Under the pieces are notes generated by a model. That model was not told where the DNA came from and ran no database searches. It saw nothing but the letters and a program-made list of their open reading frames with translations. 64,000 nucleotides of DNA from Candidatus Saccharicenans sp. (GTDB lineage: Bacteria > Acidobacteriota > Aminicenantia > Aminicenantales > Saccharicenantaceae): NCBI GenBank assembly GCA_030017715.1, contig JASEIU010000001.1, positions 846,276 through 910,275 on the forward strand, read 5' to 3'. A program made the translations under genes and the position numbers. Below, one piece after another: positions 37,167-43,568 of this stretch; positions within the stretch are counted from its first letter, which is position 1; every line of letters starts with the position of its first letter.

Positions 37167-37211
37167 CGGGTTGTTCTGCCGGCAGGGGATCGGGACCGGC
37201 GGAACAACCCG
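37167..37211 (+). other. Strong stem-loop between dnaK and dnaJ
   Basis: CGGGTTGTTC (37167-37176) pairs with GAACAACCCG (37202-37211). The helix continues inward with TGCCGG/CCGGCG for 16 bp including one G-U, closing a 13-nt loop. No T-run follows, so it is not a classic terminator; it may protect the dnaK message or mark a processing point. Confidence 0.7.
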
Positions 37212-37263
37212 GGTTTCAGGCTGAATCAGCCGCATCAGTCAGGGATTGAAGGCGAGGTAGGCC

Positions 37264-38394
37264 ATGGCCAGGGATTATTACGAGGTGCTCGGGGTTCCGC
37301 GGACGGCCAGTTTAGCGGACATCAAAAAAGCCTATCGCAAGCTGGCCCGGAAGTACCACCCTGACCTGAACCCTGGCGACAAGGCGGCCGAAGCCAGGTT
37401 CAAAGAAATCCAGGAAGCCTACTCGGTGCTGAGCGACCCCAAGAAGCGGGCCCAGTACGACCAGTTCGGATTTGTCGGCGATTTCGGTCGCGGCCCCGGG
37501 GCCGGGCCGGGAGGAGGGCCGGGTCAGGGTCCGTTCGGCGGGGGTTTTGAAGGCTTCGATTTCTCCGAGTACGGCAGCTCTTCTTTTCGTGATTTATTCG
37601 AAAATCTTTTTGGGGGCATGGGTGTCGATGAGCGGCGGGCGGGTCCCCGGCGGGGCGAGGACCTCAATTACTCTATGACCATCAGCTTTGCCGATGCCAT
37701 TAACGGGGTGCAGACCAGGATCAAGCTAACCCGCCTGGTGCCCTGCCCGGTGTGCGGCGGCATCGGTTTTTCGAGCCTGGGAGGGGAGCGGACCTGTCCC
37801 GATTGCGGAGGACGAGGCCGCAGCTTCGTCCAGAAGGGCTTCATGAAGTTTTCGACTACCTGTCCCACCTGCCTGGGGTCGGGCCGGGTTAGCGGCCAGG
37901 TCTGCAGCAACTGCCGGGGCGAAGGGCGAATCCAGGGCAGCGAAACCATCACCGTCCGCATCCCGAAGGGCGTGGACAGCGGCTCCAAGGTGCGGGTGCC
38001 AGGCAAGGGAAACGCCGGGATAAACGGTGGTCCCCCGGGCGACCTCTTCATCAACCTGGAAGTGACGCCGCACCCCTTTTTCAAGCGAGAGGGGTCAAAT
38101 ATCTATGTCAAGGTGCCGATTACCGTTCCGGAGGCCACCCTCGGGGCCAAAGTAGAAGTTCCGACGATTTACGGCGAAAAAAAATCCATCCGCATTCCGC
38201 CCGGCACCAAATCCGGGCAGAAGTTCAGGTTGAAGGGAGAGGGCGCGCCGGTTTGCGGCCGCAACAGCCGCGGCGATATGTATGCCGAGGTGACCATTGT
38301 CCCGCCGTCAAGCCTGGACCAGAGGGTGCGGGAGCTGATGCGCGAGCTGGAGAAATTCTACGAGACCGATCCCCGCAAAAACCTGGGAAGCTGA
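37264..38394 (+). CDS. dnaJ: Chaperone DnaJ (Hsp40)
   Basis: Class I J-protein of 376 residues. The J domain has the HPD motif in [10 protein letters not shown], then a Gly/Phe-rich region (about 80-120). The zinc domain has all four repeats ([32 protein letters not shown]), followed by the C-terminal client-binding beta domains. It stimulates DnaK ATPase and delivers clients. GAGGTAGG precedes the ATG. It is separated from dnaK by 192 nt holding a strong stem-loop. Confidence 0.97.
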   Translation: MARDYYEVLGVPRTASLADIKKAYRKLARKYHPDLNPGDKAAEARFKEIQEAYSVLSDPKKRAQYDQFGFVGDFGRGPGAGPGGGPGQGPFGGGFEGFDFSEYGSSSFRDLFENLFGGMGVDERRAGPRRGEDLNYSMTISFADAINGVQTRIKLTRLVPCPVCGGIGFSSLGGERTCPDCGGRGRSFVQKGFMKFSTTCPTCLGSGRVSGQVCSNCRGEGRIQGSETITVRIPKGVDSGSKVRVPGKGNAGINGGPPGDLFINLEVTPHPFFKREGSNIYVKVPITVPEATLGAKVEVPTIYGEKKSIRIPPGTKSGQKFRLKGEGAPVCGRNSRGDMYAEVTIVPPSSLDQRVRELMRELEKFYETDPRKNLGS

Positions 38395-38463
38395 CGGTCG
38401 ACGGAGCCGGGTGGAATCGGGAAAAAATCGACAACGGTCGAGGATGGTTGAGGGAGGTTGAAA

Positions 38464-38904
38464 ATGCCGAGAAGAAAGAAGAAGGCGGAAGGCGAAGCCA
38501 GGACAACCTGCGGCTATTACCATATCAGCTCGGTAGCCCGGATGTATAATATCCACCCTCAGACCCTCCGTCTTTACGAAAGAGAAGGACTGCTCAAGCC
38601 CTCCCGGAGCGAGGGCAACACCCGTCTTTACACCGAGGAAGACCTGCGCCGCCTGGAGCTTATTCTCAACCTGATCCGCGACCTGGGCGTCAACCTGGCC
38701 GGAGTCGAGGTCATCCTGAACATGCGCGAGAAAATGAAACAGATAGAAAACCAGGTCAACGAGCTGCTGGATTACATCAAGCAGGAGTTTTTCAAAGGAC
38801 GGGAAGAAGAGTTCGAAACCAGGCGCCGCAGCCTGGTCCACGTCCGGATGACCAAACCCATGCCGGTGGAGAAAGCCGACGACGAACCGACCCCGAAAAA
38901 ATAG
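38464..38904 (+). CDS. hspR: MerR-family heat-shock repressor HspR
   Basis: A 146-residue regulator. The winged-helix HTH reads YHISSVARMYNIHPQTLRLYEREGLLKPSRS, then a wing with NTRLYTEEDLRRLELI and a coiled-coil segment (about 80-115). The protein represses the dnaK operon at HAIR inverted repeats and in known cases uses DnaK as co-repressor. The ATG at 38464 is chosen because AGGGAGG lies 6 nt upstream. Placement after dnaJ and a HAIR-like site over the dnaK promoter support autoregulation. Confidence 0.9.
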   Translation: MPRRKKKAEGEARTTCGYYHISSVARMYNIHPQTLRLYEREGLLKPSRSEGNTRLYTEEDLRRLELILNLIRDLGVNLAGVEVILNMREKMKQIENQVNELLDYIKQEFFKGREEEFETRRRSLVHVRMTKPMPVEKADDEPTPKK

Positions 38905-39423
38905 CCTTTCGGTTCGTAACCCGGGATTTCGGCAGGCTGTTTTTTTCTGTCTGTTGCCCCCACATCAGGTTATCTCGGGCTCAATCAGCTGATCTTAAAA
39001 TATTGTTTTCTTAGGCTCTGTTTTTTTGAAGGCCGACCGTTCCGGAGAAAACTCTCTCTTTAAGCCTCAATATATATGAATAGCTATTCATATGTTAGAG
39101 GTTTATCTTTTGTTTTATTCGGGGGGACGGATTCTTCTGCCGGCGTTCTGGTTTTCATCTGAGTTTTGGCCGGGGCTCCCTTTTGAAAGCTAAAAAAATC
39201 GTCGGGGCTTAAATCGCCACTTCACCGAAACTTCTAATTGTTAGCCTTCTTTTTTCGCTTGCCGGGCCTGAAAATGGCGAAACCTTTTTCTGAACCCGGG
39301 CGTTATTTATTATGCGGGCGAGGATGATGACCAGCTGCTGGAAATCAACCGGAAAAAATATTAAAATTATAAAGCCATCAACCGACAAACAATAAGGGTG
39401 AAAGCTCGGGTTCAAGATTTCTC
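38905..39423. other. Non-coding gap containing dyad site C
   Basis: About 520 nt between hspR and the sigma-factor gene. Apart from the dyad at 39072-39095, I see T-rich and GC-mixed sequence with no supported gene or terminator. Confidence 0.5.
39072..39095. promoter_or_regulatory. Dyad site C
   Basis: ATATATGAA, spacer TAGCTA (itself palindromic), TTCATATGT: one mismatch in the outer right arm. Counting the spacer, this copy is nearly a continuous palindrome, in the 12-2-12 form typical of ArsR/SmtB operators. It lies 329 nt before the sigma-factor start codon and 168 nt after hspR. Confidence 0.7.
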
Positions 39424-40269
39424 ATGAAGTACCAGGATTATCTGGAATCGCGAAACCTCAAGCTCTACCTGGAGGAGATTTCTAAGATTCCGCCCATCAG
39501 CGAGGAGGAAGAAAAGCAGCTCGGGCGGCGGCTCAAGAAGGGCGACCGCGAGGCCCTGCGCCGTCTGGCCGAAGGCAACCTGCGGTTTGTCGTTTCCTAC
39601 GTCAAAAGGTACCAGGGAATGGGTCTGAGCCTGCTCGACCTGATCAACGAGGGCAACCTGGGGCTGGTGGAAGCAGCCCAGCGCTTCGACCCTGACCGCA
39701 ACGTGAAGTTCATATCCTATGCCGTCTGGTGGATAAGGCAGGCTATCGTCCATGCCCTGTCTCAGGCCTCGCATTCCTACAACCTGCCGCAGAAGGTTTC
39801 GGACAGGATATCCCGGATGAAAAGGGAAAAGGAGCAGCTCCGGAAGGAGCTCGGCCGCGAACCCAGCCGGGAAGAAGTGGCCGAACGCCTGAAAATCACT
39901 CCGGAAGAAGTGGCCGACCTGGAACTCATCCAGGAAAAGGGCCTATCGCTTTCGGATAAGATCGGTGAGGATGAGGAGCTGGAAGTCGAGGACCGGGTGT
40001 CGGACGAGCTTGAGCCCTCGGTTGAGTACCAGCTGATCAAAAACTCCATCGAGCAGCAGATCCGCGAAATACTCAATGAGCTGGATGAACGGGAAGCCCT
40101 TGTGCTAAAATTACGTTTCGGAATCGACAGCGACGAGCCGATGACCCTGCAGGAAATCGGCGACCGCCTCGGTTTGACCCGGGAGCGGATAAGGCAGATT
40201 GAGCAGCGAGCCATGCGCAAGCTGGCCAGGTCGCAGAAACTCAGACAGTTGAGAGGGTACCTGAATTGA
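39424..40269 (+). CDS. RNA polymerase sigma factor, sigma-70 group
   Basis: A 281-residue sigma factor of primary or near-primary type without region 1.1. Region 1.2 reads LKLYLEEISKIPPISEEEE. Region 2 carries LRFVVSYVKRYQGMGLSLLDLINEGNLGLVEAAQRFD and FISYAVWWIRQAI, region 3 follows, and region 4 ends TLQEIGDRLGLTRERIRQIEQRAMRKL. It should recognise promoters of the TTGACA/TATAAT kind seen here. Because the chromosome may hold another longer sigma factor, RpoD versus an alternative (RpoS/SigB-like) role is open. No Shine-Dalgarno precedes the ATG at 39424. The stop overlaps the next gene. Confidence 0.92.
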   Translation: MKYQDYLESRNLKLYLEEISKIPPISEEEEKQLGRRLKKGDREALRRLAEGNLRFVVSYVKRYQGMGLSLLDLINEGNLGLVEAAQRFDPDRNVKFISYAVWWIRQAIVHALSQASHSYNLPQKVSDRISRMKREKEQLRKELGREPSREEVAERLKITPEEVADLELIQEKGLSLSDKIGEDEELEVEDRVSDELEPSVEYQLIKNSIEQQIREILNELDEREALVLKLRFGIDSDEPMTLQEIGDRLGLTRERIRQIEQRAMRKLARSQKLRQLRGYLN

Positions 40270-41012
40270 CAGAAGAAAAAACATGCCCGCATTGCCAGGG
40301 CACCGGCTGGGTGATAAAACAGACGGAAAAAGGGCCGGTCGCCCGCCGCTGCCAGTGTTTCAGTGAGCAGCAGGCCAGGCTTCTTTTGAGGCAGGCCCGG
40401 ATTCCCAGGCGTTACGAAAACTGCACTCTGGACAATTATGAAACCCATCATCCGAGCCAGGGGGATGCCCTGAAGATATCCAAAAAGTTCGTCAAGAATT
40501 ACCCGGCCCAGGAAGTGGGTCTGGTTTATATCGGGCCGTGCGGAGTGGGGAAGACCCATCTGGCGGTGGCGGTCATCCGGGAACTCATCCTGAAGAAGGG
40601 GGCTTATTGCCTCTTCTATGATTTCCGGGAGCTTATCCGCGACATCCAGAACAGCTACACTCCCGACTCCGAGGTGAGCGAAACCGATATTCTGGCTCCG
40701 GTGTTCAACTGCGAGGTACTGGTGCTGGACGAGCTGGGAGCCAAGAGGCCGACCGCCTGGGTGGAAGAGACGATTTTTTACATCATAAATTACCGCTACA
40801 ACCAGAAGCGGATGACCATTTTCACCTCCAATTATCTCGATATTGAAGAAGAGCCCGACCGCCGCGAGACATATTACAAGAAGGGCGACGAAACCCTGGT
40901 CGACCGGATCGGGGTGCGACTCCGCAGCCGGTTGTATGAGATGTGCAAGGTGGTGAACATCGCCGGCGAAGATTACCGCAAGGTGGCCAGGCAGGCCAGC
41001 TACCGCTTCTGA
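40266..41012 (+). CDS. DnaC/DnaI-like AAA+ ATPase
   Basis: A 248-residue ATPase of the helicase-loader/IstB type. An N-terminal zinc-knuckle-like element (CPHCQGTGW, then CQC) is followed by Walker A GPCGVGKTHLAV, Walker B VLVLDELGAKRPTAW and a sensor-1 FTSNY. DnaI/DnaC relatives load the replicative helicase; IstB relatives assist transposition, but no transposase is nearby. The TTG start overlaps the sigma-factor stop (TTGA), so the two are translationally coupled. This is an unusual pairing. Confidence 0.83.
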   Translation: MTEEKTCPHCQGTGWVIKQTEKGPVARRCQCFSEQQARLLLRQARIPRRYENCTLDNYETHHPSQGDALKISKKFVKNYPAQEVGLVYIGPCGVGKTHLAVAVIRELILKKGAYCLFYDFRELIRDIQNSYTPDSEVSETDILAPVFNCEVLVLDELGAKRPTAWVEETIFYIINYRYNQKRMTIFTSNYLDIEEEPDRRETYYKKGDETLVDRIGVRLRSRLYEMCKVVNIAGEDYRKVARQASYRF

Positions 41013-41381
41013 GCCCGGCTCCGGTTTATCAGTTCCTCCCGACCGAAGGCCGCGCCCGGGTCTGCTCTTCAGATAAAGATGGGGCTCAGGCAAAATCTAT
41101 TTAAAAAATAATATCTATTAAGCTGCCCGGAGAGAGTTGGAACCGGAAAGTCAAGTTCTAATGGCCTTCATTAACTCGGTGGCGCAGGCAGCTCTAACTT
41201 CAATCACCGGCGAGCGGGCAGAATGAATAGTTTTCCACCGCTCTAATCTGTTGATGTTTCACCGGGAATCGGCTAAACTTGATTCAGGGCCTCAGGGGAA
41301 GCATTTCAGGATTCCCAAAAAGCGGTTTTCCGGAAAACAGCCGGTTGGCCCCCTTAATTCAATCGGAGGAGATAAGTCAAA
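41013..41381. other. Non-coding gap
   Basis: About 370 nt between the ATPase and flavodoxin genes. Nothing but short, uninformative frames; a GGAGGAGA ribosome-binding site for the next gene is at its right end. Confidence 0.5.
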
Positions 41382-41882
41382 ATGGAAGAAACCGGAAAAA
41401 TCTCGGCCGTGGAATATTTTCACGGTTCAAAGTTCGGAAATGGCCTCAGGGTGGCCGAAGAATTTAAGAGGCTGATGGGGGAGAGGGGGGTGGTCGTTAA
41501 TATCCATCACGTAAAGAAGGCAAAGCCTGAAGGGATATCGCCGGCCGACCTGTATGTTTTTAGCTCTCCGGGACGGATGGGTCGGCCGAGGGGGTGCGTG
41601 AGGAGATTTTTGAAAAAACTTAACCTGCCGGCCGGCGCAAAATATGCCTTATTGACCACGGAAGGAGCGCCCAGACCTGACAAAAAGACCGGCCGCATTC
41701 CAACCGAAGAAGAAATCGCCAGGTGGCAGAAGGTCAGGTCAATAATGAATGAGATCTTGGAGGCGAAGGGCCTGGTTAAGGTTGCCGAGGAAAAGGTCTA
41801 TGTGACTGGAATGAAGGGTCCCCTGGAAGAAGGCTGGCAGACCAGGGTCGCCGCTTTCGTCTCTGGACTTCTGACCTTTTGA
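41382..41882 (+). CDS. Flavodoxin-family protein
   Basis: A 166-residue flavodoxin-like fold. An opening strand and phosphate loop (VEYFHGSKFGNGLRVAEEF) occupy the FMN-phosphate position; a second FMN-contact loop is YVFSSPGRMGRPRG, where the 50s loop is expected, and LLTTEGAP occupies the third. The loop HGSKFGNG is not the canonical T-x-T-G-x-T, so FMN binding is likely but unproven. No redox partner is adjacent. It is the last gene before tRNA-Asn and the island. Confidence 0.72.
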   Translation: MEETGKISAVEYFHGSKFGNGLRVAEEFKRLMGERGVVVNIHHVKKAKPEGISPADLYVFSSPGRMGRPRGCVRRFLKKLNLPAGAKYALLTTEGAPRPDKKTGRIPTEEEIARWQKVRSIMNEILEAKGLVKVAEEKVYVTGMKGPLEEGWQTRVAAFVSGLLTF

Positions 41883-41939
41883 TTATGCCCGGGGATATTG
41901 AAAATCAGCCAGAATTTTGTTATAAATTATGAAGCCTGC

Positions 41940-42015
41940 TCCTCGGTAGCTCAATCGGCAGAGCGGGTGGCTGTTAACCACTAGGTTGCAGGTTCGAGTC
42001 CTGCCCGAGGAGCCA
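41940..42015 (+). tRNA. tRNA-Asn (anticodon GTT)
   Basis: Acceptor TCCTCGG/CCGAGGA (41940-41946 with 42005-42011), discriminator G42012 and an encoded CCA at 42013-42015. The anticodon loop is CTGTTAA and the T arm is GCAGG-TTCGAGT-CCTGC. Unlike tRNA-Arg, CCA is encoded. The AT-rich island starts right after it. Confidence 0.97.
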
Positions 42016-42170
42016 TTTTTATTTTAAATTGCCTGCCTCTGGTTAATATTGCACCTTCATTCTGATCGGGATACTACACGCCTGAGAATTTTCTTAAGTA
42101 AATTCGTCTTAACTTTAAGCGATCTTGTTAGTTCTTGAATATTTTTAAAATTTTACTTGTAAATTTTTAC

Positions 42171-42201
42171 TTGACAAATATGATATCAAATATGATATCA
42201 T
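42171..42201 (+). promoter_or_regulatory. hicA promoter with overlapping operator repeats
   Basis: TTGACA (42171-42176) with an extended -10 candidate (TG-A-TATCAT, 42193-42201). The 10-bp sequence TATGATATCA occurs twice, at 42179 and 42191, a 12-bp period that puts both copies on nearly the same helical face. Each contains the palindrome TGATATCA. The start codon is only 15 nt downstream, so the leader is minimal. This suits autorepression by an antitoxin. Confidence 0.65.
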
Positions 42202-42215
42202 ATAGCCTCCAATAG

Positions 42216-42533
42216 ATGAGCACAAAAAAGCTAATTGAAGATTTAATCAGAAGATATGAAAGAGATGAGAAGCTCCCGGAACTCCGGGTGGAACAGGTGA
42301 TAAACATTATAAGTAAGGAATTTGAAGAATATGATTATAAAGCTGGTTCTCATATTGTGATAATTGATTCCAGAATAAAGAGATATTATGAGCTTTATAA
42401 GGATAATGATTTTGCTCCAGATGGAACTTTTACCATTCCGGTAAAATCGGGACAATTTATAAGCCGATTTTATATAAAAGATCTTGTTAAAGCATTAAAG
42501 CTAATAAGGGAACTGGAGGATAAAAGTGAGTAG
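42216..42533 (+). CDS. hicA: HicA-like toxin (putative mRNA interferase)
   Basis: A 105-residue protein, somewhat long for HicA (usually 60-85), with a helical N-terminal half and a C-terminal half having the HicA features AGSHIVIID (glycine-serine-histidine, the histidine being catalytic in HicA), TFTIPVKSG and a final FYIKDLVKALKLI helix. HicA toxins are dsRBD-fold ribonucleases that cut mRNA. No clear ribosome-binding site; the promoter lies right at the start, so the message may be near leaderless. It overlaps the next gene by 8 nt. Similarity is moderate, so context carries weight. Confidence 0.65.
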   Translation: MSTKKLIEDLIRRYERDEKLPELRVEQVINIISKEFEEYDYKAGSHIVIIDSRIKRYYELYKDNDFAPDGTFTIPVKSGQFISRFYIKDLVKALKLIRELEDKSE

Positions 42534-43071
42534 AGATAATAAGCAAAAAAAATTGGATTATTATTTGAAGCTTCGCTATAAGGTTGAAATAACACCTGTT
42601 TCGGAAGAGGAAGGTGGTGGCTATGAGGCCTCCATACCACAGCTCGGAAGGATGGCTTTTCGGGGCTACGGGAAAACGATCGATGAGGCGCTCTCGCATC
42701 TTGAAGTTGTAAAAAGAGATCTATTTGAAAGATATCAAAAAAAAGGCGTTGAAATCCCGGAGCCTGCTGCCAGAGAAGAAAAATACAGTGGACGCATCCT
42801 GCTCCGCATTCCGTATTATTTGCATAAAGAGCTGGCTCAACTGGCTCAAAAGGAGAATATCAGCCTCAACCAGCTCCTGAATCACCTCATTGAGCGCGGC
42901 CTGGCTTCCCTAAAATATCAGAACCAGGTGGTTGACGTGTTAAAGATGTTTCAAAATATAAGTCCATGGTATAAACCTGAATTTATATTTCGTCAAATTG
43001 ATGTTGACATAAATTCGCATTGTTCATCAATAAGTGAAAAGCCTGTTGATTATAAGCAATCTGTTTGTTAG
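42526..43071 (+). CDS. hicB: HicB-type antitoxin with C-terminal extension
   Basis: A 181-residue HicB-like antitoxin. The N-terminal degenerate RNase-H-like half (about 12-75) carries EEEGGGYEASIPQLG and DEALSHLEVVKRDLFERY. A ribbon-helix-helix DNA-binding domain occupies about 88-127 (SGRILLRIPYYLHKELAQLA, then NQLLNHLIERGL). Residues 131-181 form an unusual tail with an aromatic stretch (SPWYKPEFIF) and no known domain. In characterised TAC systems such tails (chaperone addiction regions) bind the SecB-like partner. GGAGGA precedes the GTG start. The SecB-like gene follows after 9 nt. Confidence 0.82.
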   Translation: MSRDNKQKKLDYYLKLRYKVEITPVSEEEGGGYEASIPQLGRMAFRGYGKTIDEALSHLEVVKRDLFERYQKKGVEIPEPAAREEKYSGRILLRIPYYLHKELAQLAQKENISLNQLLNHLIERGLASLKYQNQVVDVLKMFQNISPWYKPEFIFRQIDVDINSHCSSISEKPVDYKQSVC

Positions 43072-43080
43072 GAGAGAAAA

Positions 43081-43521
43081 GTGAGAAGGAAAACGAAAAT
43101 CGGAAAAAAAGAATATATTGAAATAATTGGCAAGATCAAACTGAACGGATTTTACTTAAAAAGTTCTGCTTGCGAAATAGATCGTGATTTATTTTTTATT
43201 AAAAAAGGAGAAAGACATTTTATTAATATTCAGGATGAGCCCACAATGAAATTAAGGGATGACGGAACTGTTGATATTTTCCATAAGTATTGTCTTGAAA
43301 TGTCGTCACGAGAAAAACAGCCTATCGGAAGGATTGAATGTGTATTCTGTCTGAATTATTCACCATCATCATGCTTCACAAATGAATTTTTTGAAGAATT
43401 TAAGAAGGCAAATTTGCATATTAATACCTGGCCATTTTTTAGAGAATTTGTCTTCAATACTACGGCTCGAATGAATATTCCGCCCATAACCCTTCCACTC
43501 CTTAAAGCCCGAAGAGGATAG
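43081..43521 (+). CDS. SecB-like chaperone of a toxin-antitoxin-chaperone system
   Basis: A 146-residue SecB-fold protein. The N-terminus has the YIEIIGKIKLNGFYLKSSACEI strand pattern seen in SecB (an ...DxS.E-like element) and the C-terminus has WPFFREFVFNTTARMNIPPITLPLLK, the conserved helix and Pro-containing loop. General SecB aids export; SecB-like proteins beside toxin-antitoxin pairs instead protect the antitoxin from aggregation and proteolysis. The GTG start is 9 nt after hicB with GGAGAG in between, which supports a TAC operon. Confidence 0.8.
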   Translation: MRRKTKIGKKEYIEIIGKIKLNGFYLKSSACEIDRDLFFIKKGERHFINIQDEPTMKLRDDGTVDIFHKYCLEMSSREKQPIGRIECVFCLNYSPSSCFTNEFFEEFKKANLHINTWPFFREFVFNTTARMNIPPITLPLLKARRG

Positions 43522-43568
43522 AAGAAAATTTAGAATTAAAGAGGTACAAATAACTTGCATTCTTTTTA

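Noticed and set aside
39777..41093. Long minus-strand open frame (438 codons) opposite the sigma factor and DnaC-like genes
   Set aside because: It is a mirror of two strongly conserved plus-strand genes, has no recognisable domain and arises from GC-rich codon bias.
42171..43521. SecB-like gene as the housekeeping export chaperone
   Set aside because: Its place directly after a toxin-antitoxin pair in an AT-rich island, and its short basic C-terminus, fit a TAC chaperone better.
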